DNA of 64,000 nucleotides from JACKIC01 sp964392305 (GCA_964392305.1 CAYMPV010000011.1:62001-126000), one strand, 5' to 3'. Shown: positions 11,301 to 20,798, counted from the first letter of the stretch. Program-made: numbers and translations. Notes: a model not told the origin generated them from the letters alone.

Positions 11301-12388
11301 GTCTTGGTGCTGCCGAACAAGGTGATGCCGAGCGCGCCGAACAGGATCGTCGGGATCCATGCGGCGACGATCGGGTGCAGGTGGCCGCGCTGGCCGAGGC
11401 TCTGGCAGGTGAGGTCGACGAGCATGTAGGCGCCGCACAAACCGATCGCGCCCAGGATGCGTTCGATACGGCTGCCGCGTTCGAAATGGATCGCCAGCGG
11501 CAACGCGAGCAGCAGCAGGAGCAGATTCGCGATCGGGTAGGTGAAGTGGCGGTGCAGGGCCATCCGCAGATCGGCGCGGTTCGGTCGCAACGCGATCGTC
11601 TCGAGCAGATCTGTGTACGACTGCGTCTCCGGATCCATGGCCTCACGACCACGCTGCAGCAGGATGTCTGGCGTGAGATCGCCGCGCTGCAGCCATTCCT
11701 GCGAACGCTCTTCGATGAGCGTGCCACGCTTCTGCCTGGCCTTGCCATCCAGCAACCGCCAGTCGCCCTTGGCGTCGTCCCAGTTGGCCCGCTTCGCCAG
11801 GATCAGCACGTTGTCGGCCTCGACCGCTCCCTCGATCAGCATCGCGACATCACGCAGGGACCGCGCCATCGGATCGAACTCGCCGATCGAGAGCTTCTCA
11901 TTGGTGTCCCCGAAGGTCTCGTGCACGAGACTCTTCTGCACGACAGTGCGCTGGCGCAAGAACTGTTCGCCCGCGACCAGGGACGCGCCGACCTGCGGCA
12001 CGATCCACTGCCAGCAGCCGATCATCGCCAGGCCCGCGAAACCTGCCACCACCAGCATCGGGCGCAGGATGCGATGGATGCTGCGACCGACGAACAACAT
12101 CGGCACGATCTCGTTGGCGGCCTGCAGGCGCGCCACCGCGAACATGCACGCGATCACGGTCGCGAAGGGCGTCACGGATACGAACAGCACCGGCGTCAGC
12201 CGCACGTAGTAGAGGCCCAGATAGAGCGCCAGGTCGATGCCGCCGAGTCCGTGCTCGGCAGCGCTGCTGGCGTACTTCGGCAGGTTGTTCAGCAGATCCA
12301 TGAGGATCGTGATGAACAGGAAGAACACCAGCGTCGCGCCGAACGCGCCGATCACGATCCGGCCGACGTAACGGTCGAGCAGGCTCAT
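11297..12388 (-). CDS. lptG: LptF/LptG family permease (second of pair, probable LptG)
   Basis: The 363-residue inner-membrane protein belongs to the LptF/LptG (YjgP/YjgQ) family, which with the ATPase LptB extracts lipopolysaccharide from the inner membrane and passes it to LptC/LptA. It starts with SLLDRYVGRIVIGAFGATLVFF (first TM) and has the family pattern of three N-terminal TMs, a periplasmic beta-jellyroll domain (about 125-265) and three C-terminal TMs beginning near RMALHRHFTYPIANLL. The start at 12388 overlaps the lptF stop by four bases (ATGA). LptB, LptC and LptA are not in the window. Presence of the pair implies a Gram-negative-type outer membrane. Confidence 0.85.
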   Translation of the reverse strand: MSLLDRYVGRIVIGAFGATLVFFLFITILMDLLNNLPKYASSAAEHGLGGIDLALYLGLYYVRLTPVLFVSVTPFATVIACMFAVARLQAANEIVPMLFVGRSIHRILRPMLVVAGFAGLAMIGCWQWIVPQVGASLVAGEQFLRQRTVVQKSLVHETFGDTNEKLSIGEFDPMARSLRDVAMLIEGAVEADNVLILAKRANWDDAKGDWRLLDGKARQKRGTLIEERSQEWLQRGDLTPDILLQRGREAMDPETQSYTDLLETIALRPNRADLRMALHRHFTYPIANLLLLLLALPLAIHFERGSRIERILGAIGLCGAYMLVDLTCQSLGQRGHLHPIVAAWIPTILFGALGITLFGSTKT

Positions 12389-13449
12389 CGCCGCAACTGC
12401 CGCCACAACAGCGGTCCTCCGACCAGAGCGAGCAACAGCAGCGGCAGCCACGCGCACCAGGGGTTGTCGGTGGCGATCAGCAAGCGCGCCCCCAGCACCT
12501 CGCCGAGGTAGAACATGCCCAACGGCACCAGCGCCAGCACGAGCGCAAGAACGCGTCCGCGCGCCTGCGCAAGCTCGGCGATGCAGAAGCCGATCGGCGC
12601 CATCAGCACCGGCATGATCGCGAAGTTGCAGCGCCGGAACAGCGTGTAGACCGCCGCCACCGGCTGCGGGTGCACGCCTCGCAACACCTCGGCGAGCAAC
12701 TGGTCGCTGCGCAGGTCCTCGTCACGTTCGTCGCGGCGCCCGCGCTCGGCGAGATCCTGCATCGGGATGCGCAGCGGCAATTCCTGGTTCCTCAACCCGC
12801 CGATCGGATCCTTGATGCCGTGCAGCACGATGGCGATGCTGTCGCTGCCTTCCTCGACCGGGATCGACACGCGCTCGACTATCACGATCGGCGACTTCAT
12901 GCCCGCGACGACGCGATCGGGTGGGCAGTAGATGGTGCAGTCGAAGAAGTCCGACGCCTCACGACGCCGGTAGGTCATCTCATAGCCGCTGTCGGGGAAT
13001 CTGATGCGGTCACCGCCGAGGTTCAGGTTGATGAACGCGCTACGGAGCACGTCGGCGATGACGCGGTACTTCTTGAAGTGGATGTCTGGCAACACGTAGT
13101 GCATGGCCAGCGAACCGAACACCGAAAGTCCCAGGCCCAGCAGCAGCGCGGCCGCCATCGGCGCGCGCGGCGGCACACCAGCGGCGCGGATCGCGATCAA
13201 CTCACGGTCCTGCGCCGCGCGTGCGAAGGTCAACACGGTGGCGATCAGGAACGCGATCGTCAGCAGGTGCGGAAACGAGTCCAGCGCCCAGAACAGCGTG
13301 ATCAACGCCGCGTCGAGCGCGCCGCCGCCCTGCGACTTCTGGATGCCGCGCGCGACCAGCGACACCAACACCACCGCGAACATCACCAGGAAGGTGATCG
13401 CGGAGTTGATCGCCAGCTCCCTGAGGTAGTATCGGTGCAGCTTCCACAT
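12385..13449 (-). CDS. lptF: LptF/LptG family permease (first of pair, probable LptF)
   Basis: The 354-residue protein has the same architecture as its downstream partner. The N-terminal MWKLHRYYLRELAINSAITF is the family start, followed by TMs, a periplasmic beta domain (about 130-250) and a C-terminal TM bundle starting around YTLFRRCNFAIMPVLMAPIG. It should pair with LptG as the heterodimeric permease of the LPS export transporter. The start at 13449 was chosen from this family N-terminus; longer in-frame extensions have no hydrophobic or conserved content. It lies only 11 bases from the divergent start of the tandem kinase gene, so promoters of both must overlap or lie inside coding sequence. 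Confidence 0.85.
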   Translation of the reverse strand: MWKLHRYYLRELAINSAITFLVMFAVVLVSLVARGIQKSQGGGALDAALITLFWALDSFPHLLTIAFLIATVLTFARAAQDRELIAIRAAGVPPRAPMAAALLLGLGLSVFGSLAMHYVLPDIHFKKYRVIADVLRSAFINLNLGGDRIRFPDSGYEMTYRRREASDFFDCTIYCPPDRVVAGMKSPIVIVERVSIPVEEGSDSIAIVLHGIKDPIGGLRNQELPLRIPMQDLAERGRRDERDEDLRSDQLLAEVLRGVHPQPVAAVYTLFRRCNFAIMPVLMAPIGFCIAELAQARGRVLALVLALVPLGMFYLGEVLGARLLIATDNPWCAWLPLLLLALVGGPLLWRQLRR

Positions 13450-13460
13450 CGCGCTGCCCC

Positions 13461-15014
13461 ATGGTTCCTCAACGCCCGTCGCCGGGCAACGTTCCGCCGC
13501 CGCAATCCGCGGTTGTCTCGCCGATCGCCTGCGGTCGGGCCCACGCACACACCACGGCGGCGATTCGGGAAGGACTGCAAGCCTTGCTGGCGGCCGATGT
13601 CGACGCGTGGCCCGGGCGCGGCTTCACCGTGCACAAACAACGCACCGTGCGCACGGTCCTGGTAGGCGCCCTCGACGGGGTGGCGATGCACCTCAAGGTG
13701 TTCCGGGCCGACAAGCTGTCGGATCGCGCCCGCGACGCGCTGCGTGGGGCGCGCGGCGAACGTGAGTTCCGCAATCTCGAACGAGTGCGCCAGCTGGGCC
13801 TGCCGACGGTCGAACCACTCGCCTACGGCATGACCATGGCCGGCGAGGAGCTGCGCAGTTTCGTCGCGACCCGCACGTTCGCCGACGCCGCGCCGTTCTG
13901 CTTCGAACAGCCCGCTCGCGTGATGCAAGCCGCCGGCGCACTGTTGCGTCGGCTGCACGACGCCGGCGAACTGCCCGGTGACCTGCACCCGGGCAACCTG
14001 CTCGTCGACGCAGCCGGCGACCTGTGCCTCGTCGACCTGACATCGATCACCCACCGCGGCGAACCGTCGCTGGCCGAACGCGCGGCGGCGCTGGCGTTCT
14101 TCTGCAAGGACCTCGACGGCGGCGCGCTCGATCCCGCGGCGCGCCCCGTCCTGAACGGCTACCTGCAGGCCGGCGCACCGATCGGCGGCGACTTCGAGCG
14201 CGAGTTGATGCTCGCCACCCATCGCTGGCGCGCCGGCGCCCTGCCGTCGTTCGGTCGCCGCGCCGAGCGCAGCTGCCTGCACACCGAGCTCGGCGAACAT
14301 CGCCGGGGCGTGCCCCGCTGGTATTGGTTCGTGGGTGAAGGCGGCCTGCAGCCCGGCGATCGTGCGCGCCTGCAGGAGTTCGTGGTCGGTTCGCCGCCTC
14401 CCGACAAGAGCGGGCGCCGCGGCGCCGTCTGGCTGACCGAAGAACTGGTCGTCAAACGCCGCGACAAGGGCGCGGCCCAGAAGCTGTGGATCGCCGCCTA
14501 CTGGCTGCTGTTCGCCGGCGTCGACGCGCCGACGCCGCTGGCCCTGTGCACGTGGCAGGGACAGGGCTTCGTGTTCGCGCGGCGCAGCGGCCCACGCTCA
14601 TTGGCCGAAGAACTGCAGGCCGGCGCGCTCGACGCCGCCGCGATCGACGCCACCGCCCGGCGCCTGGGCCGTTGCCTCGGCCGCCTGCACGCCCACGGCC
14701 TGCGCAACCGTGACCTGAAGTTCGAGAACCTCGTGCGCGAGCCGGCCACCGGCAAGGTGCACATGGTCGACCTCGACGGCGTGCGCAAGAACGCGGTGCC
14801 CGACCAGCGCGGCGCCGGCGCCGACCTCGGCAGGCTACTGGCGGCATGGCGCCACGCCGGCGAACCCGGCGGCAACCGGACGCTGCGCACCTTCCTGCGC
14901 GCCTACCTGCGTTGCCAGCATGCGCTGCTGCGGCATCCGCCGATCGGCCGCGTGCTGCGCCGCGCCGAGCAGCGCGCCGGCGAGTGGCGGCAGCGGCATC
15001 CGGCCAGTTCCTGA
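13461..15014 (+). CDS. Tandem Kdo/WaaP-type kinase-fold protein (two fused domains)
   Basis: The 517-residue protein contains two kinase-like domains of the lipopolysaccharide (Kdo/WaaP/InaA) type. Domain 1 (about 50-240) has the ATP lysine K79 in MHLKVF, the catalytic loop GDLHPGNLLV (D174) and VDLTS (D192). Domain 2 (about 300-510) has VVKRRDK (K332), RNRDLKFENL (D418) and HMVDLDGVR (D437/D439). Both therefore keep the residues for phosphotransfer. Bacterial relatives usually have one domain and phosphorylate LPS core sugars. The location next to lptF/lptG supports an LPS-modifying role, by inference. It could be two activities in one chain or one active and one regulatory domain. The N-terminal 30 residues are low-complexity. 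Confidence 0.75.
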   Translation: MVPQRPSPGNVPPPQSAVVSPIACGRAHAHTTAAIREGLQALLAADVDAWPGRGFTVHKQRTVRTVLVGALDGVAMHLKVFRADKLSDRARDALRGARGEREFRNLERVRQLGLPTVEPLAYGMTMAGEELRSFVATRTFADAAPFCFEQPARVMQAAGALLRRLHDAGELPGDLHPGNLLVDAAGDLCLVDLTSITHRGEPSLAERAAALAFFCKDLDGGALDPAARPVLNGYLQAGAPIGGDFERELMLATHRWRAGALPSFGRRAERSCLHTELGEHRRGVPRWYWFVGEGGLQPGDRARLQEFVVGSPPPDKSGRRGAVWLTEELVVKRRDKGAAQKLWIAAYWLLFAGVDAPTPLALCTWQGQGFVFARRSGPRSLAEELQAGALDAAAIDATARRLGRCLGRLHAHGLRNRDLKFENLVREPATGKVHMVDLDGVRKNAVPDQRGAGADLGRLLAAWRHAGEPGGNRTLRTFLRAYLRCQHALLRHPPIGRVLRRAEQRAGEWRQRHPASS

Positions 15015-15035
15015 GTCGGCCCGATCAGACCCCGA

Positions 15036-16088
15036 TCAGACCAGTTGGCGCGCGGCCAACAGCGCTCGCAGCGTGCCGGTGCCGCCGTCGAGCACCTCGA
15101 GGGCCTTGCCGTCGCGGTAGTGCCGTTCGACGTGGTACTCGACCGTGTAACCGAAACCGCCGTGGATCTGGATCGCCTCGTCGGCGGCGAACACCATCGC
15201 GTCGATCGCCGACAGCTTGGCTTGCATCGCCACCGCGGTGGCGTCGAGGCCGAGGTCGGCGAGCCGCGCCGCGTGCCAGGTGACGTGGCGCGCGCCTTCG
15301 ACCAGGCGCGCGGCTTCGACCAGCTTGTCGGCGACGGCCTGCTGCGCGAGCAGCGGCTTGCCGAACGCGATGCGCTCGCCGGCGTGCCTCTTGGCCGCGG
15401 CGATGCTGGCCACGCCGCCGCCCGTGGCGGTGGCGGCACAGCCGATCCAGGCGGTGAGGTTGGCGCGATCGATCGCGGCGATGGCGACGTCGCCGGTCGC
15501 GAGCGACGTCGCCGGGACGCCGTCGAACAGCAACTGCGCGGGCGCGGCGCTGGCCAGGCCGAGCGCGCGACGCTCGCGCTTCTCGACCGCGGCGCCATCG
15601 ACCAGGACCAGCACCGGGGCACCTTGCGCCGTGGCGGCGACGACGATCCGGTCGGCCTGCATGCCCGCGGGCACAAGGTCGGCACTGCCCTGCAGCTTGC
15701 CGTCGGCGAACACGACGCCGTGCTCGGGACCGACGTAGGCCGCCAGCACCGCGCCGCCGATCACCGCCTCGAGTTCGGCCGAGCCGGCGCCTTCGAGCGC
15801 CGCCGCCGCCTGGGCCTGGCCGATCCACAGCCGCGCCAGCGACGAGCTGTGTTCACCGATCGACTCCAGCGCGGCGACGAACGGCAGATACCCCATGCCG
15901 ACCCCTCCGTTGGCTTCGCTGACGCACAGCCCGAACAGCCCCAGTTCGGCGAGACCGTCGAACTCGGCGCGAACGAACTGTCGGTGTTCGTCCTGGTCGA
16001 GCACCTTGGGGGCGACGACGTCGGTGACGAACTTCCTCACCGTGTCGACGATGAGGTCCTGATCTTCCGTGAGTTGCAGGTTGTGCAT
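15036..16088 (-). CDS. Acyl-CoA dehydrogenase family protein lacking the usual catalytic glutamate
   Basis: The 350-residue protein has the ACAD fold: an N-terminal helical domain (LTEDQDLIVDTVRKFVTDVV), a middle beta domain that looks shortened and divergent (about 120-200), and a C-terminal helical domain with RIAFGKPLLAQQAVADKL and IHGGFGYTVEYHVERHYRD. The segment that normally reads YEGT with the catalytic Glu is DGGTGTLRALLAARQL; the aligned residue is Gly335. The alternative Glu position used by isovaleryl-CoA dehydrogenases also lacks Glu. The protein may be non-dehydrogenating, use another base or bind acyl-CoA only. It is the last gene of the minus-strand fatty-acid operon, 20 bases after sppA. 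Confidence 0.8.
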   Translation of the reverse strand: MHNLQLTEDQDLIVDTVRKFVTDVVAPKVLDQDEHRQFVRAEFDGLAELGLFGLCVSEANGGVGMGYLPFVAALESIGEHSSSLARLWIGQAQAAAALEGAGSAELEAVIGGAVLAAYVGPEHGVVFADGKLQGSADLVPAGMQADRIVVAATAQGAPVLVLVDGAAVEKRERRALGLASAAPAQLLFDGVPATSLATGDVAIAAIDRANLTAWIGCAATATGGGVASIAAAKRHAGERIAFGKPLLAQQAVADKLVEAARLVEGARHVTWHAARLADLGLDATAVAMQAKLSAIDAMVFAADEAIQIHGGFGYTVEYHVERHYRDGKALEVLDGGTGTLRALLAARQLV

Positions 16089-16108
16089 CGTGATCCTGGG
16101 CGCGAACT

Positions 16109-17221
16109 TCAGCGCCCGCCTTGCCAGAAGTAGAGAAAGCGCGGCCCGGTCGAACTGTGCAGCAGGCGCAACGCGAGATCGGGCTGAGGCGCCGTGACGC
16201 CGGGCATGCCGCCGAACAGCAGCTCACCCAGACCGGGGCGGCGGCGCATCTCGACGATCTCGACGCTGCCACCCAGCTGCGTGACGAACCACTCGCGCAC
16301 CGATTCGAGGTCGCCGATGTCGTCGACCAGCCCCAGGTCTTGCGCCTGTGACGCCGTGTAGACCGCGCCGGTGGCGACGGCCAGCACCTGCTCCCGGTCG
16401 AGGTTGGGGCGCCCCTCGTCGACCACCTGGACGAACTGGTCGTAGAGTTCGTCGACGATCCCGGTCAACAGCGCCCGCTCTTCGTCGCGCATCGGCCGCG
16501 TCGGCGACAGGATGTCCTTGAGCGGCGTGCGTTCGGACTTGATCGCGATCTGGTCGACACCGAGCTTCTTCGCGGCTTCGGCGAAGTTCCAGGCGCTCAT
16601 GATCACGCCGATGCTGCCGGTGATCGAAGTGCGGCGCGCGGTGATGCGTTCGGCGGCGACGGCGACGTAGTAACCACCCGACGCCGCCATGTCACCGAAC
16701 AGCGCGGCGACCTTGACGGACGGGTTGTCGCGCCGGAAGCGCTGGATGCGCTGGTAGATCTCGTCGGAGTCGGTGACGCCGCCGCCCGGCGAGTCGATGT
16801 CGAGCAGCAGCCCCTGCACCCCTTCGCTGCGCGCCTGTCGCAGCGCACGCTCCACCAGGGAAACGGTGCCGCCGCTGGCGCCGAGCAGCGCGTTCGACGA
16901 CTCGGCGATGGCGCCGTGGATCGGGATGCGCAAGACCTTCTGCGGCGCGTCGCGCTCACCGGCGACGTGCACCTCCTCGTAGAGCCCGTCGAGCGTGCCG
17001 CCACCGAGTCCGGAGCCGGCCATGCTGCCGAGGCTGAGCAAGAACAGCAACACGTTGAGTCCGGCCGACGCGATCAGCAGGATGCCGAGGAAGATGGCGA
17101 CGAAGAACGCCACGCCGCGCGTCTCGCGCGGCGCCTGGCTCACCTGGGGCCAACGCTGCGGTTGCGGCGCCCCCTCGGTTCCAGGAGCAACGCCACTGCC
17201 GTCGGGCGGGAGCGAACTCAT
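16109..17221 (-). CDS. sppA: Signal peptide peptidase SppA (S49 family)
   Basis: The 370-residue protein has a Pro-rich cytoplasmic N-terminus, one TM helix (about 37-65) and an S49 protease domain. The serine nucleophile is S181 in GDMAASGGYYVA; the Ser/Lys dyad lysine lies in the IKSERTPLKDI segment (K228 or K235). SPGGGVTDSDEI and ITGSIGVIM are also conserved. The length matches the short, Bacillus-type SppA rather than the duplicated E. coli form. The enzyme degrades cleaved signal peptides in the membrane. Its start overlaps the preceding acyl-CoA dehydrogenase stop (ATGA), so it is embedded in the lipid-metabolism operon. Confidence 0.9.
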   Translation of the reverse strand: MSSLPPDGSGVAPGTEGAPQPQRWPQVSQAPRETRGVAFFVAIFLGILLIASAGLNVLLFLLSLGSMAGSGLGGGTLDGLYEEVHVAGERDAPQKVLRIPIHGAIAESSNALLGASGGTVSLVERALRQARSEGVQGLLLDIDSPGGGVTDSDEIYQRIQRFRRDNPSVKVAALFGDMAASGGYYVAVAAERITARRTSITGSIGVIMSAWNFAEAAKKLGVDQIAIKSERTPLKDILSPTRPMRDEERALLTGIVDELYDQFVQVVDEGRPNLDREQVLAVATGAVYTASQAQDLGLVDDIGDLESVREWFVTQLGGSVEIVEMRRRPGLGELLFGGMPGVTAPQPDLALRLLHSSTGPRFLYFWQGGR

Positions 17222-18399
17222 GACATCAACCCGCGGGCGATGACGAGCCGCTGGATGTCGGTCGCACCTTCGTAGATCTCGGTGATGCGCGCATCACGCA
17301 GCAGGCGTTCGGCCGTGGTCGCGCCGCTGGCCCCGGCCAGACCGAGGATCGACACCGCCGCGCGCGCCGCGCGGTTCGCGAGGCGCGAGGCGCTGAGCTT
17401 GGCCATCGCCGCCTCGGTGCTGCAGCGCACGTCGTTGTCGCGCAGGATCGCCGCGCGCCAGGTCAGGAAGCGGTAGGCGTCGAGGTCGGCGGCGAGGTCG
17501 GCCAACGTCCACTGGTCGCGCTGCGACGCGTTCGGTCGTCCCTTGGCATCCACCTGTGCAGCGAGGTGGTGGCGGATCAGGTCGATCGCGGCCCGCGCGA
17601 TGCCGAGCGCCTGCGAGGCGATACCGAGGCGACCGCCGTCGAGCGTGTCCAGCGCGATGGTGAAACCCAGTCCTTCCTCGGCGATCAGGCAGTCCGCGGG
17701 CACCTTGACGTTCTCGAGCACGATCTCGGTGGTCGGCGAGCCGCGCAGGCCGAGCTTACGTTCCTTCTTGCCGACGCCGACACCGGGCCAGCTCTTCTCG
17801 ACGACGAACGCCGAGATGCCCTTGACGCGATCGGGGCCGGTGCGCGCGAACACCACGAACAGGTCCGCCTCGCTGCCGGTCGTGATCCACAGCTTGGCGC
17901 CGTTCATCACGTAGTGGTCACCCTCGAGTTTCGCTTCGCAGCGCAGCGCAGCCGCGTCGGAACCCGAGTACGCCTCCGACAGGCAGTAGGCGCCGAGCCA
18001 CTCACCGGTGACCATCTTCGGGAACCAACGGCGCTTCTGCGCCTCGTTGCACCACTTGCCGAGCAGCGAGTTGACCAGCGAGTTGTGCACGCTGATGGTC
18101 ACGCCGGTCGACACGCAGACCGAGTTGATCTCCTCGAGCATGATGCAGCTGGCCAGGTTGCCCATCGCCGAGCCGCCGTACTCACGCGCCACGGTCGTGC
18201 GCAGCAGACCCAGTTCGGCCGCGGCCGCCACTGCTTGCCGCGGAAACTTGACCTCGGCATCGTACGCGGCCGCGTTGCCGAGGTGCTTGTCGGCGTAGTC
18301 GCGGACCTGGTCGCGGAACCGGCTCAGCTCGGGCGACAACTCGAACTCGGACAGCTGCGGCGCGGCGGACGCGGCTTGCGGGGTGGCTTGCTGGGTCAT
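17218..18399 (-). CDS. Acyl-CoA dehydrogenase
   Basis: This 393-residue FAD enzyme is of short-chain acyl-CoA dehydrogenase type. It has the helical N-domain, the FAD-binding signature AYCLSEAYSGSDAAAL (about 130), WITTGSEADLFVV, and the C-terminal ITEIYEGATDIQRLVIAR with catalytic E377. It should form the alpha,beta double bond of a short-chain acyl-CoA. The chosen start is ATG 18399, whose N-terminus precedes LSEFELSPELSRFRDQV; an upstream GTG at 18420 overlaps the previous gene's stop and is also possible. It lies between the 3-hydroxyacyl-CoA dehydrogenase and sppA genes, in the same operon. Confidence 0.9.
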   Translation of the reverse strand: MTQQATPQAASAAPQLSEFELSPELSRFRDQVRDYADKHLGNAAAYDAEVKFPRQAVAAAAELGLLRTTVAREYGGSAMGNLASCIMLEEINSVCVSTGVTISVHNSLVNSLLGKWCNEAQKRRWFPKMVTGEWLGAYCLSEAYSGSDAAALRCEAKLEGDHYVMNGAKLWITTGSEADLFVVFARTGPDRVKGISAFVVEKSWPGVGVGKKERKLGLRGSPTTEIVLENVKVPADCLIAEEGLGFTIALDTLDGGRLGIASQALGIARAAIDLIRHHLAAQVDAKGRPNASQRDQWTLADLAADLDAYRFLTWRAAILRDNDVRCSTEAAMAKLSASRLANRAARAAVSILGLAGASGATTAERLLRDARITEIYEGATDIQRLVIARGLMS

Positions 18400-18416
18400 C
18401 GTGGAGTTCTCGGAGA

Positions 18417-19289
<873 letters not shown>

Positions 19290-19311
19290 GGAGGGAATTC
19301 GAAAAGGGTGA

Positions 19312-20496
19312 CTAGACGAGCTCGATGCTCATCGCCACGGCGTTGCCGCCGCCGAGGCACAGCCCGGCCATGCCGCGTTGCTTGCCGTGGTGACGCAAGG
19401 CGTGCAGCAGCGTCACCAGCACGCGCGTGCCCGAGCACCCGATCGGGTGGCCGAGTGCCACGGCGCCGCCGTGGACGTTCCACTTGGCCGGGTCCATCTC
19501 GAGTTGGCGCTGCAGCGCCACCATCTGCACCGAGAAGGCCTCGTTCATCTCGACGAGGTCGTAGTCCTGCGGGTTGGTCTTGGTGAGCGCGCACAGCTTC
19601 CGGGTGGCGACCTCCGGGGCCATCATCACCCATTCGGGCGCCATGCCACCGGTGGCGTAGCCGGTGATGCGCGCCAGCGGCGACAGACCGTGCGCCTTGG
19701 CCCAGTCCTCGTCGCAGACGATCACGGCGGCGGCACCGTCGTTGATCGTGCTGGCGTTGCCCGCAGTGACGGTGCCGTCCTTGGGCTGGAACACCGGCTT
19801 GAGCTTGCCGAGCGCCTCGACGCTGCTGTCCGCGCGAGGTCCTTCGTCCTTGGTGAACGAGATCGGCTCGCCCTTCCGCTGCTTGATCTGCACCGCGAAC
19901 AGCTCCGCGTCGAACGCGCCGCCGGCCTGCGCCGCGACCGCGCGACGATGGCTCTCCGCGGCGTAGGCATCCTGCTCGGCGCGGCTGATGCCGTACTTCT
20001 GGGCCACCAGCTCGCCGGTGTTGCCCATGTGGAAGTTGTTGTAGTGATCCCACAGGCCGTCCCAGACGATGCCGTCGAGCGCCTGGCTGTGGCCGAGGCG
20101 CGCGCCGGCCCGTGCCGCGGGCAGGTAGTAGGGAGTGTTGGTCATCGACTCCATGCCGCCGGCGACGGCCACCGCCAGGTCACCGGCCTTGATCGCCTGC
20201 GCGGCGAGCATCACGGTCTTGAGGCCCGAGCCGCACACCTTGTTGATGGTCACGGCACCGACCGCGTCCGGGATGCCGGCGGCCCGCAGGCTCTGGCGGG
20301 CCGGGTTCTGGCCCAAGCCCGCCTGTAGCACGTTGCCCATCAGCACCTCCTCGACCTGATCGGCCGGCAGGTTGGCGCGGCGCAGGGCTTCGGCGATCGC
20401 CAGACCGCCCAGCTGCGGGGCCGTGAAGGACGACAGCGCCCCCTGAAACTTGCCGATCGGGGTGCGGCACGCGGAAACGATGACTGGCTTGCCCAT
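19312..20496 (-). CDS. Acetyl-CoA acetyltransferase (thiolase)
   Basis: The 394-residue thiolase has the acylated cysteine C88 in NKVCGSGLKTVM, H350 in ALGHPIGCSGTR and the second cysteine C380 in GLCLGGGNAVA. It condenses two acetyl-CoA, or cleaves acetoacetyl-CoA. The length and motifs match biosynthetic/short-chain AtoB or PhaA enzymes. The start at 20496 is fixed by AGGAG seven bases upstream. It is the first gene of a five-gene minus-strand operon (thiolase, 3-hydroxyacyl-CoA dehydrogenase, acyl-CoA dehydrogenase, sppA, acyl-CoA dehydrogenase-like). A -10-like TAGAAT lies about 66 bases upstream. Confidence 0.93.
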   Translation of the reverse strand: MGKPVIVSACRTPIGKFQGALSSFTAPQLGGLAIAEALRRANLPADQVEEVLMGNVLQAGLGQNPARQSLRAAGIPDAVGAVTINKVCGSGLKTVMLAAQAIKAGDLAVAVAGGMESMTNTPYYLPAARAGARLGHSQALDGIVWDGLWDHYNNFHMGNTGELVAQKYGISRAEQDAYAAESHRRAVAAQAGGAFDAELFAVQIKQRKGEPISFTKDEGPRADSSVEALGKLKPVFQPKDGTVTAGNASTINDGAAAVIVCDEDWAKAHGLSPLARITGYATGGMAPEWVMMAPEVATRKLCALTKTNPQDYDLVEMNEAFSVQMVALQRQLEMDPAKWNVHGGAVALGHPIGCSGTRVLVTLLHALRHHGKQRGMAGLCLGGGNAVAMSIELV

Positions 20497-20503
20497 TGTG
20501 CAA

Positions 20504-20508
20504 CTCCT
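20504..20508 (-). promoter_or_regulatory. Ribosome-binding site of thiolase gene
   Basis: AGGAG (reading on the minus strand) is 7 bases before the ATG at 20496 and decides this start over longer upstream frames. Confidence 0.75.
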
Positions 20509-20561
20509 GGGGACCCCGGAACGAGCCCGGAGCTCCCGGGCGCGCAGTTTCAGGGGGGAGG

Positions 20562-20567
20562 ATTCTA
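20562..20567 (-). promoter_or_regulatory. Candidate -10 element of the fatty-acid operon
   Basis: TAGAAT on the minus strand matches five of six bases of the sigma70 -10 consensus, in an AT-richer patch unusual for the region. No good -35 partner was seen at 16-18 bases. Confidence 0.35.
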
Positions 20568-20679
20568 TTGGCCCACGCTGGCTACAACCACGCCGAAGTG
20601 GGCCCGCTTTCACCGAGGTGCGAGGCGCGGCAGAAAAATCGCACGACGCGAACGGCTGGCTGGCGGGGCTGCAAACGCA

Positions 20680-20716
20680 TGCGGCCTACCGGACAGGAGC
20701 TGTCCGACAGGCCGCA
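20680..20716 (-). terminator. Hairpin downstream of tRNA-Ala
   Basis: TGCGGCCT and AGGCCGCA arms enclose a second inner stem CGGACAG/CTGTCCG, giving a 15-pair stem with a two-base internal mismatch and a 3-base loop. It lies 6 bases beyond the tRNA 3' end. There is no strong T-tract, only GCGTTTGC, so it may act as a processing or weak termination hairpin. Confidence 0.5.
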
Positions 20717-20722
20717 CGGAAC

Positions 20723-20798
20723 TGGTGGAGTCGAGGGGAGTCGAACCCCTGACCTCTGCATTGCGAACGCAGCGCTCTACCAACTGAGCTACGACCCC
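20723..20798 (-). tRNA. tRNA-Ala (anticodon CGC)
   Basis: The 76-base minus-strand gene folds as a full cloverleaf: acceptor GGGGTCG/CGACTCC (one G-T pair), D-arm GCTC/GAGC, anticodon stem CTGCG/TGCAG around loop TTCGCAA, T-arm AGGGG/CCCCT with TTCGA, discriminator A and encoded CCA. The anticodon CGC reads GCG, a frequent alanine codon in this GC-rich genome. It begins only 21 bases after the stop of the upstream same-strand protein gene. Confidence 0.95.

Noticed and set aside
20723..20798. tRNA-Ala as an integration site for a mobile element
   Set aside because: No integrase, direct repeat of the tRNA 3' end or cargo region was seen on either side.
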